Made by a program: the position numbers and the translations under genes. 64,000 nt of DNA, taken from assembly GCA_003254905.1 (NCBI GenBank), contig QANU01084250.1:56856-120855 (forward strand), read 5' to 3'. The DNA comes from Nissolia schottii (lineage: Eukaryota > Streptophyta > Magnoliopsida > Fabales > Fabaceae). Under the pieces are notes generated by a model, which searched no databases, had not been told where the DNA came from, and worked only from the letters and a program-made list of their open reading frames with translations. Of the stretch, positions 36,690-48,639 are shown piece after piece. Each line of letters begins with the position of its first letter. The stretch's first letter is position 1.

Positions 36690-36985
36690 CTCCCTCTGTT
36701 CTTTAATATTAATTCTTTTAGTCTAATGCACAAAAATTAAATAAATCATTAAATGATCTTATTTTTATTAAAAAAATAAGATTAATTTATTAAAATATTA
36801 ATTGTATATTTTTTTTCTCTCCATTAATTACTCATATTTTCACTAAGTCCCTTCCTATTAAGTCTCTTTCCATTGAGGCTAAATTTGGTATATAGTTATT
36901 AATTCTACATTGAAATGCTAAAAGGACTAATAAAATGAAATAACTTAATTTTTCAAAAGAGATTAATATCGAGGAATGAATGAAT
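36690..36985. mobile_element. Stowaway-like MITE, hit at its left end
   Basis: CTCCCTCTGTTCTTTAATAT after TA pairs with the right end, read on the other strand as TTCATTCATTCCTCGATATT, followed by TA. Its left terminus was duplicated by the insertion at 36109-36687. Confidence 0.7.
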
Positions 36986-39034
36986 TAGATCTTTAATGCA
37001 TCAAATGCATTCAAAACCTCTAAACTCTTTTTTTTAAACTTATTTGTAAGTGTCTAGTTTTTCTCTATTCTTTGAAGGAAAATGGTAACAAGTGAGCCTC
37101 TTGTTAAGGATTCAATAATAGAATTGTCATAGATTTTGTTATATTTAATACACTGTAATAATATAGGATTTTTTTTATCTTTTCGATAAAAAATGTCTTT
37201 TTATTGAAATCTTAACAAGTACCTTAAATCCCTAAGAAACACAAAGTGAGAGGAGAAATGGAGGAATGAGGAAGAATGGGAGGTCACGCATAATAGGGAT
37301 TGCGCATGACTTACCTACAGATTTTTTTCATCGGTTATGGGTTTAAATGGAACAATGTGTTTCACTTATCAATGGATTTTTTTCGCCGGTAACCGGTTTA
37401 GTTTTTTTTGACTCGGCAATTTTTCTTTCAAAAGGGAAAATTCAAATATCGACGGAAAAATCTGTCGATACATACCATAACCCTAAACCCTAAATCTAAA
37501 CAAAATAGAAAATTAAATAAAAAAATGTTTTATTTCAACTGACGAATTTTTCTATGTGGTTTGGAGCAAAATGGCGTCAAGTGTTTGTGATGGATTTAGG
37601 ATGCGTCGATAAGTTTGGGCTGAATATATAGTCCTCCGAGCACGTTTTCGATGGATAATATCTATCAAAAAATCTTTTAAGTGTAAAACGTTTGCCTGAG
37701 TGATGACTATGGCTAAGGCTAGAAGGGATGGAAAGGAGAAGAGAAAAGAGAGAGAGAGAGATGTAATAAAATGATAGCTTTGGCCCTCTTCTGCCAAACT
37801 TAAAACATGGCAAAGCTATAGCGTTGTAACACTCGTCCAAAAAAAGCCATATATATGTCGAGTCGCACTATAGCACGATAGCATGTGATAGCCTGGACCT
37901 AAACTCCAACTTTTTGAAATGACAAGCCTAACCAACTCTTCCTACGCCCTAGATTCATGTTCCTAGGTAACATCAAATCAAGCCAAAATATAGTGTTATC
38001 TCACCCCGAAAATAATCTCAATGTCAATTGGTTCAAATCGTTAAATATATTTGTTGAAATCCATGGTACCAAGAGAGAAGAGAGAATGGAAACTGAATAT
38101 GCAAAATGAAATTGAGAGAATGAGAAAGATTACAAACTACAAGTAGTGCAAGCCTATATATAGGCTCCTAATAACCACTAACCATTAGCTAATTAGCTAA
38201 ACTATTAGCCTAATTACAATTATCAACTATATCATCTATATATTCTAATAATATTCAAAGAAATTCTTACTAATTTACTAAAACCAAGTTATTACCTAAA
38301 ATAATCAACACTCCATTTTGCCACATGATTGTTTACAATTTTCATAAAATTTTTACTAATTTAACAATTAAACTAATTATATTTATTAACAGAAAATAAG
38401 AAAGCACAAATTGCTCCTAATTTCCAACTCCCTTTGAATAAAGCACAAACTTTCATCCTCTAATCACATGTCCCTAAGCAGAAGAACTAGGAACCTACAT
38501 CCACTAACTTCTTATTTCTAAGTCCTCTCATCACCCAATATCCACCAATCACCAACGCTAATATCATAAAGCTTCTCAACCATAAGCAAAGATTTCCCCA
38601 TCTCAATATACTCATCCTCAACAACCTCACCATCACCACCCTCACATAACACCGCAATCATAACCACTATTACATATTCAACATTTAACCACAAAACACA
38701 TACTGACAATACTCATAACAACTAACTCATCCTTCCACCTATATTAATCATGCCAAGCAGACATCAAAGTCTTCACCTAAAATCCAAATTTCATCCATTA
38801 TAACCACAAAAACACATCCCCTCCATCAAAATTGATTATATCTTACATTAAATTTCATCCATCATATCATGGAACTTATCAAAATTGATCATATTTTACA
38901 TTAAATCAAATTTCATCCATTATAACCATAAACACTGCCACAAACACACATCTCATCCATTAAATCTTGATTATATTTTTTTAATTTTTTATTTATATAA
39001 AAACAAAAGTAGTTTTCAATTTAAATTTATATAT
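36986..39034. other. Intergenic DNA with possible CACTA-like words
   Basis: Near 37315-37560 words like CGACGGAAAAATCTGTCGAT and ATTTTTTTCGCCGGTAA recur in both orientations, as in some CACTA ends, but no termini were placed. A minus-strand open frame at 37552-37840 is leucine/serine-rich and unrecognised. From 38380 to 39000 the sequence is C- and A-rich and repetitive (TTTCATCCATTATAACCA twice). Confidence 0.35.
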
Positions 39035-41765
39035 TGTTACGGGCTAGCCCAATGTAACCAAAGGATCGTCGCCCCCAAAACGGTCAAACCGGGTCAAGAG
39101 GAGAAGAATCCAAACCCAAGGAGGGATCTCTAGTGTTCCCGATAGAAATTCGAGACTGTGGAGGGATTCCCAATACCCTGCCCACCGATCTTGAAGGGCG
39201 ATCCTCGGGAGTAAAAGGACCCACTCACCAGGTATGAACCATAACCCTTTTTGATACATCACTCTCACTCTAACAAACTCTTACTTGGGCGTCGGAGTGC
39301 TTGCAGGTACCCCCGCTGCCATCCCAGAGATCAATTAAGGAGGCTTGGAGTCCAACAACTACCAGAGAACCCATTTTTCGGTAAATTGGTGTCATCTGTA
39401 GGGATTTATGGCCTCCCTTACCCTGAACAATAGTCTTCTTTTCTATGATCTCAATGCCACCCAAGCTCACCAGAAAAAACTACCATGGAGTGACGTGGAT
39501 GGACAACCGAGGAGCAGTTTCAGCTGCTAGCTCTGCCCAGCCAACCCTCCATAACCAAAACTTGGTCCTCAAGGAGATACCACATGATCAAGCCTCGTGC
39601 GCAATCCAGGAAAACCAGCAGAAGAGAAGCTACCTCCACCACCTAACTTGGCCGCAATCATGTAAGACCAAGCGATCAAGCGACTCCAACAACTCCAGTA
39701 AATCGAGGACCAGCGAAGGCAATGGGTAGAGCTCTGCGAAACGACATATAGGGAGCATGAGAAATTAGAATGCAAATAGAACAAAGTCCTCAAATGATTA
39801 TAGGATAGGAATCTCCACCTCGATAATCTTAACCACAACGAAGGTCAGTACACCCAAGAGGAGCAAGTTTTAGAATTTGCATACAGGTCCACCACGGATC
39901 CTATGTGGCGAACCACTGATAGGAACCAATTGTTGCAGAGAAAGGCTAAGGGGAAGAAGACTCACCCATTTACTGATGACATCCTGGTTGTAGTCCCCGT
40001 GTACGGTTTCCATCCCTTAACCGACATGTAGCCATACAATGGAACTTCGGATCCACAACACCACCTAGATGCTTTCGAGCATAGAATGGTCCTCGACAGA
40101 GCTTCTGACGCCATCCAATGCAAGTCTTTCCTCATGACGCTACGGAAGCGGGCCCTTAGCTGGTTCAACGCCTTGCCTCCCAAATGCATCTAATGCTTTG
40201 ACGAGTTGGCTGAGCGGTTCCTAGCAAATTTCACTGTGCATAGAATAAAATCCAAGACAATAATAAGCCTCTTGGGAGTAATCCAAAAAAATGAAGAAAC
40301 ACTCTGAGAGCACCTGGATCGCTTTTATACAAAATGTACGCAGGTTGAGAACTTACAACTGCAAGCAACCCTAATGGGCCTAACCAATGGCCTAAAGAGA
40401 GCAAGCACATTCTCAAAAAGTCTTTCCAAAAGACCACCACGGAGTCTCCTTGCAGAAGAATATCTTTATCAGGAGGAAGGGATGAAGGCATTCAAGGGTG
40501 ACCCACAAAGGGACCTTGTTGAAAGCTCGCGTAGCCGAGGGCTCAGTGGATCTTCGCCGAGGAAATGCCCGAAGGTAATTCGAGAAGGAAAATACAACTC
40601 CTAAACCCCTCCCCCCGCACAGTCTCCCTCGCCCAGTTGTATAGGGATATACAAATACTAGTGGTTTCCACAAGCCCAAGACAATATGGTTGAAGCTAGG
40701 GACGAACACCACCTTTTTTTTGCCACTATCATGACTCATATGGCCACGATACAGAAGAATGTATTGACCTGAAGGTTGAAGTATAAAAATGGGTGTGTAG
40801 TAGAAGGCTGGAGAGATATATCTTCGCCAACAAGAAAAGGCACACCGATGACAGGGACCAGGATAGATGATACCCTCCTAGGGACAACTGCATGCGAAAT
40901 AATCCTGTGGAGGAAAAGGGTGACAAAGCAGCCAGGGGACTCGAAACCACTAGGGCCATCAACATCATTGTCTGAGGATTGGTGGGTGAAAGGATATCAA
41001 TATTTGCTCGAAAAAGGAACCTTCAAGAAGTGCTCTACTTAGAGAAGGACATGGGAGTAAACTGAGGAAGAAGGCAGTTCTCAGATATCAGCTTTACCAA
41101 AGAAGATTACAGTGAAACTACCCCATCCCATGATGAACCGATGGTCATCTCAGTGGCCTTGGTGAATGATAAAGTTAGAAGACTACTCCTAGACCAAGGA
41201 AGTTCCGTAGACATCATATTCCGCAATTGTTTCGGCCAGTTAGGATTGAAAAATTTTGACCTAGAGCAGTACTTAGAAGATCTGGTAAGTTTTACTAGGG
41301 AGACAATCACACTCAATGGTTTTGTATCTTTCTAACTCACATTAGGACAAAATCCAAGGGCCCACATTAAAAAGGTGAAATTATTGGTTGTAGACAAGTG
41401 CTCTACCTACAACATCATCCTCGGACGACCCACGCTGAACAAGATCGGCATGATCATCTCCACAACAACCTTAACCACGAAAACCTAATAGAAAACAACA
41501 ACGTGGAAATAATCTAAGGTGATCACATCACAACAAGGAAGTGTTATGACGAAAGCTTGCAAATTCGGGGGCAGGGCCAACAGCCTCAAAAGACGGTGTG
41601 GCTAAATGTTGCGGACGTCATGTTGACAAAGCTGCAGACACTGAGGCCCCGGGAAAGGGAAAGACCCCAACCAAAAGGAGAGTTGGAAAAAGTCTAGATA
41701 GGGGAAACCCCTGAAATGTTCACCTTTGTCAGCAAGGCACTAACCCCCACACAAAGACCCAAGTA
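39035..41765 (+). mobile_element. Ty3/Gypsy retrotransposon fossil: LTR part, primer-binding region, gag, protease-like end
   Basis: Treated as a fossil. A left LTR-like stretch starts about 39035 (TGTTACGGGCTAGCCC) and ends near 39383, where TTGGTGTCATCTGTAGGG resembles the primer-binding junction of plant Gypsy elements. A gag core follows around 39960-40500 (words SWFNALPP, HLDRFYTKC), then a protease-like stretch near 41140-41290 (LLLDQGSSVDIIF). No reverse transcriptase, integrase or right LTR was seen. The element is broken, with many breaks, truncated at its right side, and old. Confidence 0.75.
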
Positions 41766-41827
41766 ATACTCACACTTAGATTAATTAATTAAAATACTGT
41801 AAACAATTGTTTTCTCTTAATATTTGA

Positions 41828-43205
41828 ATGAAATTTATTATTTTTATGCAATTTATATGGCAGCCATATCATGAACTGCTGGTTTCTGCAATCATCCCTG
41901 TAGAAGTGAGGAATAAACCTTCTATGTGGTCAGCAGCATGTCCACTAATATGCTTTGAGATTGTTGAGTGGCATGCAAATGACCACGTGCTCCAGCAATT
42001 TGGTCTTGTTCATATGGTGCCTGTTGGGCCTAGCTGCAGTATTATGGGCCACACACATAATCTCAATCTGAGGGAAAATCCACAAGGAATAACATTGATA
42101 AACTGGGTGCAAAGGTATTACTAGTGGATTCAGATGTGGGTCAACTGCGTAGCACTAGTCACTGAGCAACTTATAACTTATACTTCAAACATGCAGTATT
42201 CGCAATAGTATATGGAGAATGGTCATAGATTTCTTACAGCGATACATGACCATCAACAACTACCTAAAGTTTGGCAGCTATACTTTCCTTTGCCGTTGCA
42301 TGGTAATGTGCCCCTACCACATGGATTTGATGATGCACCCCGCAGGGTTACTTTGGGCCAACAACCCCATAGGATTTCTATGCACCGGTAGTCCTGCTAG
42401 ATTTCTTTGCCCATCCCTCACAAGATTTCTTTGCTCAGCCACCTCTCCAACTTGGTTTCTTTGATCTGCCTCTGTAACATGGCATATTTGCTCAGCAACC
42501 CCCATGTCACTGCAACAATTTTAACACTTTGTTGACAGCTTGGCTAGGAGAACAATACGGTGATTTGACTTCTTCAATGATGGCTCAACAATTGCCCCAA
42601 ATTGATGAGAACTTTGAATTGTTTAACCCTAGCCCCTCGTCCTCACAACCTCCTCGGAATGAAGTTGAAGTCACTCTACCTCCATAAAAACCTAACACAC
42701 GATCTCCTCTTGTTGGTGAAGGGTGCAGTGGGCAACATTCGTATGCTAGGAGGTCTTTCCATGTAGGATTTTCTTCAATATCTAGTGAGCCACATGTATG
42801 ATCACCAAGAAGATCTATTGACCTGAAATATCGTGTGGAAGCGCGTAGAGGTTTTTTTTGAGCCGTAAGGTTCTAATACTGGGGTTAAGGTACCATTTAA
42901 CCTAATGAGTCACCAGAGGATGCATCAAATGATGGCAACATGGATGGTGCAACTTTGAGCCAATCGTCACCTAGATCTGGTAAAAGGGGGAACCTTTTTA
43001 TGAGGGGGTTCGAGAAGTACAGAGATGAGTGCAGCGATTAATAGGGCGTCGAGGTAATGGCGAGGGAGCTAGTACCATTGGTGCAGCTCAACCGATGTAT
43101 GACCTGCAAAACCATGAAAATATCAAGGCAACCAATAGATACACCTCTACAGAGGCACCTAGGCCCATAGGTCAAGACTTTGTAAATCGACGACAAATGC
43201 ATTTG
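41828..43205 (+). pseudogene. Plant mobile domain (PMD / MAIN-like) gene, decayed
   Basis: The block at about 41852-42118 reads FIWQPYHELLVSAIIPVEV, WSAACPLICFEIVEWHAND and HVLQQFGLVHMVP, matching the aminotransferase-like plant mobile domain (family word: PLI.F..VE.H..DRVLRQFG). In-frame stops then break it, and a short repeat of the kind RFLC.S...  appears at 42360-42480. Downstream, decayed C-terminal-like sequence runs to about 43205. Upstream exons are missing; the Gypsy fossil abuts on that side. PMD genes are known both as host genes (MAIN, MAIL1) and as passengers of Mutator-like transposons; the facing MULE transposase makes the passenger reading more likely. Confidence 0.65.
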
Positions 43206-43247
43206 TAATTATTTGAATGCACATGTCTATATTATTTGTTGTTGTTA

Positions 43248-43270
43248 TCATCATCATCATCATCATCATC
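43248..43270. repeat. (ATC)n microsatellite
   Basis: About seven ATC units, between the PMD remnant and the hairpin array. Confidence 0.9.
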
Positions 43271-43289
43271 TTACTATTAGTATTATTAT

Positions 43290-43535
43290 CTCGCGCGAGA
43301 CATGATACATCTTGCGCGAGACACCCTTACAGATTATAAGTTGGAGTCTCTGCAAGGGTGTCTCGTGTGAGACACCCTAGACCCCAAACCCTAAACTTGA
43401 TCGGTGTCTTACACAACACGTAATACATCTCGCAGTAGACACCCTTACAAAATAGAGGTTAGAGTATCTGTAAGGGTGTCTCACACGAGATGTATTATGT
43501 CTCGTGCGAGACTACTATACAGAGAGCAACTTGAA
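43290..43535. repeat. Array of self-complementary TCTCGCGCGAGA-type words
   Basis: TCTCGCGCGAGA at 43290-43301 is a perfect palindrome. Related cores follow near 43311, 43355-43378, 43420, 43475-43490, 43500 and 43530. At 43355-43364 AGGGTGTCTC pairs perfectly with GAGACACCCT at 43369-43378 across a GTGT loop, a 10-bp stem. ACACCCTTACA or its inverse separates units. It lies between the 3' ends of two convergent remnants, PMD and MULE transposase. Confidence 0.85.
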
Positions 43536-43588
43536 GTCTCACGCAAGACACTATGTTGTTGTTGTTGTTGTATTGATAATGACCCGTT

Positions 43589-46500
43589 TCACGTTGAACT
43601 TTTACATACAAAAGAGTTCTCCTTCGATGAGTTTAGTGTTCTACATTTGTTGACTTGGCCCCACACTAGTGTGTAAACAATGATTGCTATTGTGACCTGT
43701 TCCACGATAAAGTTTACAACATCTTGGTCGTCGCCCTTCTGTCGAATCCATTTCGTTATGGAAACGAGTAGATCTTGGCCAGCCAAGTTTCTTGCGCTTT
43801 AAACTTTGGTATGGAATAATGAGCAGATACGTGATCTGAGGCCATGTTGATTTGTGGCCAACAATCTGAAATTCTTGCTTGTACACCTTGCAGAGGTTTT
43901 CCATGTTGTAAACTCTGTCGACGCATGCCTGTCAGTCCACATCATGCCATTAAATGGACATATGGAAACATATATCTTTAAAAAGTGTCATAATCATAGT
44001 ATATCCTCCTCAGATAAACCTTGAACTCATTGCCTAATGTTAAATCCTTGCAATGGAACACTTACGAAACTCTTGAAAAAGAGTGAAAATCGAAGTCAAA
44101 ATCCAAAACGTTTTAAATGGGTTTAGTATGTGCCTAAAGGTGAGTTTTGCCTGCAACGTCCCAGTTTGTGTCATCATTTTTTGGAGTATTGCTGTCAAAA
44201 ACTCTGGTATTCTTTTCCCACATTCCTTCAAGCATGCGCATTTCTCCCGTTTGTAACAAACAAGGCATACGTCTTGAAATACGTCTCTTTCACTAATTCC
44301 ATGATCAGAAAATTGTGAGCCTCCAAAAATTTAGAGTTCATTGACTCGGCTAGGTTTGTCATCATATGGGAGCAACGACATCCACCATCGAAGGCACACA
44401 TCCACTTTTCTCTAGGAATCTCATTAATCCAAGAGGCACACACTTCGTTGTTCCACCGCAGTCTTTCATATCGATGATTGTATTATTGCACTATGCTTGA
44501 ATACCCTATAAAAGAAATGCTCAAATACTCAATGAGGATGAAATAAACAAGTATATTGAGAATTGTATACAGAAGTACTAAAACAAATGTAACTTACCAA
44601 TACCCTTCACAAGCTTTTCCATGAATGTCACTTTGAAGTGTCTGGAAAAATTCTGTGTAATATGTATGATGTAGTAGAGGTGGTATGCCCATAAACCACC
44701 CACTCGCCGTACTATAGACTTTATCAACTCGTGCCAATCGAATATCAACCCAATTTGACATCCCTCTAGTAACATTTTTCGCAAATGTTTCAACAAAAAA
44801 TATCAAGCATATGTTTCAACCTCAACAATTGCAAAGGCAATGGGAACGATGTTTTGATTTCCATCTTGAGTTGATGCCATCAACAAAACACCCTTGTATT
44901 TTCCATACAAGTGTGTTTCATCCACCTGCATCATAGTTTTGCTGTATTTGAATGCGTTAATACACCCCTAGAACGCACGTTGAAAAGTTATAGCATTTAT
45001 CCTAATAGATTCATAGGTGTTGTAAGCATCAACAGTATCCACTTCATATGAGCATGAATTATCAAAATGTTGTTATACAATCAACCAATATAGCAAGTCA
45101 TTGTAGGACTATTCCCAATTGCCGTAGAGTTGTGCATTTTCCTTTTCCTTTTACTTTGTCAGTCAAGCCTTTCTGTATGATGGCAAATATCCTTTGCGGT
45201 CTATAACAGTTGCTTGAATGAATTTTATAGGAATTGTTGGCTTCTCCCTTATCTATGCCAATATCATGCCAACAATCATGAAAAAACTCAACTTTGAGTG
45301 GTCTCGGGTAAGCCGCGAAGCAAGGCAAGTGTTGTACCTTGTGACCTCCCAAAAGCAACTATTTTTTTCAATGTGACCGTAATAATCCATTGTCATCCTT
45401 AGCCAAAGTTCTTGCATTTGCATAAGTGCATCGTCGATTTAGACTCTTTAATTTTGTAATCCACCCCAATGCGCAAGCAATGACTTGCAACAGCTTCTTT
45501 AACTGCATCCTTATCACCAAAATACTTCCCTATGTAGAGATCATCACCTGCAAAATAATCATTACCCAAATCTCCAAAATCAGATGCACGCATCCCCTCA
45601 ACATCAAAGGTGTGCAAGAAAGATGGCGGATCATCCGGTTATGCATTTCCTTCATCATCTGTAACATTCAATACACCCAAAAATAAAAAATTAATTAAAC
45701 CTAACTTAATGAATTTAATTATAATTATAATTTATTTAGCAATTAAACTACAATTACTAGTCAAGAGGGAGAGTATTGAACATACTTTACATCTATGTTA
45801 ATCTACATAATTAATTTAAAATTACATTTGTTGGACACATTTTCCTACAAAATATAAAATTAATTACGTAACAGTTTAACTGAATTTACATTAATTTATT
45901 AACAAGTAATTGTATAACAGTTTAACTAAATGAAACTTAATGAATTTAATTTTAATTATAATTATTTAGCAACTAAATTACAATTACTAGTCAATAAATT
46001 TGAAATTCTGATACACAAGATCCTCTTCACGAGGCTAGTGTAGAGCATGTTTTGCATCTCTATTAATCTACATAATTAATTTAAAATTACATTTGTTGGA
46101 GAGATTTTCCTACAAAATATAAAATTAATTACATAAAAGTTTAATTGAATTTACATTAATTTATTAACAAGTAATTATATAACAGTTTAACTAAATGTAA
46201 CTTAATGAATTTAATTTTAATTATAATTATTTAGCAACTAAATTACAATTACTAGTCAATAAGTTTGCAATTCTGATACACAAGATTCTCTTCACGAGGC
46301 AAGTGTAGAGCATACTTTGCATCTCTGTTAATCTATTGAAAATTAAAATAATCAAATTTTATCATAATGTGAATAGTAAGAGTACCTGAATTGTCGTCAG
46401 CTTCATCACCTTTAGAGATGTCACTTTCATGCCCACTCCAACTTCAATCATCATCTTCGTCTGCGAACATCTCATCATCTTACAGTAATTTGGTTCAACG

Positions 46501-46893
46501 TCTTGCTGGTACACTTTGTTTGAACTTAGACCAGAATTTAAATCAACGTTCAGACCATCCTCCTCGGAGTTCACAAACATATCAATGTCACTCAAATATG
46601 TCTCATAATTTTACAAAGAAAACATTTATTGCACTTGGAGGTCATTCGATATTGTAACCGGTCGATATTTAATCAACCCATTCACGAAAGACACTGGAGC
46701 TTTATATCTTATTTTTGCTACACTCTTTTGAAAATGAGAACAAATTACACTACACAAATCTGAGAATGACATAGACGACCAAATTACAATAAACTCAGAA
46801 TCATTTTCACTAATAAACTCAACAACCTCAATATTATTCTTTTGCGCAGAACCATTATAAAAAAATAAACGCAGCAGCACCTCCCCTATTCAT
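43589..46893 (-). pseudogene. MULE (Mutator-like) transposase gene, decayed
   Basis: Read on the minus strand. 46626-46880 gives the PB1-like N-terminal part (YRPVTISNDLQVQ). An acidic stretch lies near 46390-46590. 45399-45617 gives the MuDR DNA-binding part (DKDAVKEAVASHCLRIGVDY). 44580-45360 holds the transposase domain: LTRDHSKLSFFMIV, VDETHLYGKYKGVLLMASTQ, DGNQNIVPIAFAIVEVE and a GLWAYHLYYI stretch. 44228-44443 gives EIPREKWMCAFDGG and the NLAESMNS word. 43641-43904 gives the tail (YNMENLCKVYKQEF, HKSTWPQ, RSTRFHNEMD) before a CX2C-like knuckle. A family VDGTH word reads VDETH here. Several stops and frame changes interrupt the domains, so it is not functional. Introns remain, one widened by a tandem repeat. 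No terminal inverted repeats were found. Confidence 0.82.
45690..46335. repeat. 265-bp tandem repeat inside the MULE gene
   Basis: Words such as TTTCCTACAAAATATAAAAT recur at 45841 and 46106, 265 bases apart, with about two and a half units in all. It separates two coding blocks and probably widens an intron. One edge word (CTTTGCATCTCTGTTAATCT) occurs in each unit. Confidence 0.8.
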
Positions 46894-47091
46894 GTTTTTT
46901 TTTTCAAAACAAAAACACAAACAACTAATAAGAGAATGAGAGGATGGAGAAGAGAAGAACAGATGAAATAGAAAGGATAATGGAAGAAAATGGGTGTGTA
47001 GTTGTGTGTAAAAACCACCCCCAAACCCTCACTATTTATAAAGCCCCAGATCCCCCCTTAAATGTTTTTTTTTTTAATTCTAATAGGTGCT

Positions 47092-47256
47092 AAAATCACC
47101 ACCCTGCATGGCGATTTCAGTCACCTGTCCCCTCAAAACTCACTTTATGGCAAGGTTGAAATTGCCACCCTGCACAGCAATTTCAAACCCTATCGTACCT
47201 GCCATTTGTTTTTTTTAAATGATATTGAAATCGTAGTACTGGGTGGCAATTTCAAT
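47092..47256. repeat. Three hairpin units with GGCGATTTCA/GCAATTTCAA words
   Basis: TTGAAATTGC (47156-47165) pairs perfectly with GCAATTTCAA (47077-family word at 47177-47186) around an 11-base CACCCTGCACA-type loop; weaker versions lie at 47092-47118 and 47224-47256. Spacing is about 66 bases. The array sits just beyond the 5' end of the MULE transposase remnant. Confidence 0.75.
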
Positions 47257-48639
47257 ACCTTCGTCCATACATTTGTAAATTCTCTATCATAAACGTAATA
47301 TTGGCAAAATATTGGCAATATATGTGGACAATTTCCTTGTAAATTAAATATAGTGTTTCGATGTTTTAAAAATAAGAAAGGATTTCTTTTCCTTTAAATA
47401 TTATGAAATTTGATTGATTTAGTTTGAAATTATTTTAAATTTGAAGGACTTTGTTGGAAATTGACTCGATTTGAAGTTTAAACTAGCGTTTTAATCGGTC
47501 GATGCACGGGTAAGTTATTTAGTTGTAATGTAAATACCACGTTGTCTTTTTGGGCTTTTTCTAGTCCATGTGTCTAGTCTCTATCTTCTTCGCCCCATAC
47601 AATTTGTATAACTTAACATTTTCTGTCGCCGTCCATCACTATACAAATTTTATAATATTATAACTCAACTTCCTTGCTTCATATATACAATGTGGTTATT
47701 GGTTAACATTTAGGCTCAACATTTCTCACTCTATGCTAATTGTGTAACATTCCTGCTCTCATCGATGACTCGTTGTTTTATGTCTCATATTGGTTTTTTG
47801 TATCCATTCAGCAACTCCCTGCAAATTCTCATGAGAATATTAAAAAAATTATAAATTATAAATTATAAATTAAGATTATCATAAGATCAAAATTAATTTC
47901 TCATATAATTCAATAGCACTATATTTTTAACCTAAATATAATTAAATAATATAAATATTAAATTAATTTTTTATGATAGTGAAAAAATGATATATTTCAA
48001 GAAAGTTTTTCAAAATATAGTTGTGAAAACGATGTGACATGTGTATAACACTTATAATGTTTTTCTTTGATTTGTTATATACTGTACATGTTAGTTACTA
48101 CATGTGTAATCCATATGTTTAGTATATATTTATTATTTATTATTACTAATTTAATATATCAATTGTTATCAAAAATTATTTTGTAAATAAACATATATAA
48201 ATATAATTATAAAATAAAAATAAACATATAAACAATTCAACATCATGAGATGATTAAAACTTTAATTTATATGTATTATACTGACATATTTATTATTGAT
48301 TATTAATATCAATTTATTATTAATTTTAAAAATAGAAAATATAAGAAAATTATGTTACCAGAATCAATTAGAATTTTTTTTTTTAGTTGCCTGCCCGGTA
48401 TCCAAGGCGTAACCTTGCTTAAGCGATATCAAGCCGCTTACCAATCAGAATTTTGAATTAATGTCATGTTAGAATCAATTAAAATTGAAATGTAATTATC
48501 ATCACGACCGAATAAAATAAATAGTAACCCATGCGAATCACGGTTAAGTAATTTTCAAATTGTATAAATAATTTTTCATGACAATCTAACATGCAAATAA
48601 GACAATTGTTAGTTTAATTTATGTGATTAAAAATTTATA
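47257..48639. other. Very AT-rich DNA with Helitron-like words
   Basis: On the minus strand a CTAG end stands at 47483-47486 after ACCCGTGCATCGACCG, resembling a decayed Helitron 3' end. At 48527-48543 CCCATGCGAATCACGG is a small imperfect hairpin of the same kind. Neither gives a complete element. Confidence 0.3.

Noticed and set aside
43290-43535. CRISPR-like array
   Set aside because: Units are degenerate and palindromic with no constant spacer length, and the DNA is from a plant nucleus.
48384-48445. tRNA-like segment (CCTGCCCGGTATCC)
   Set aside because: No cloverleaf can be folded and no B-box consensus is present.
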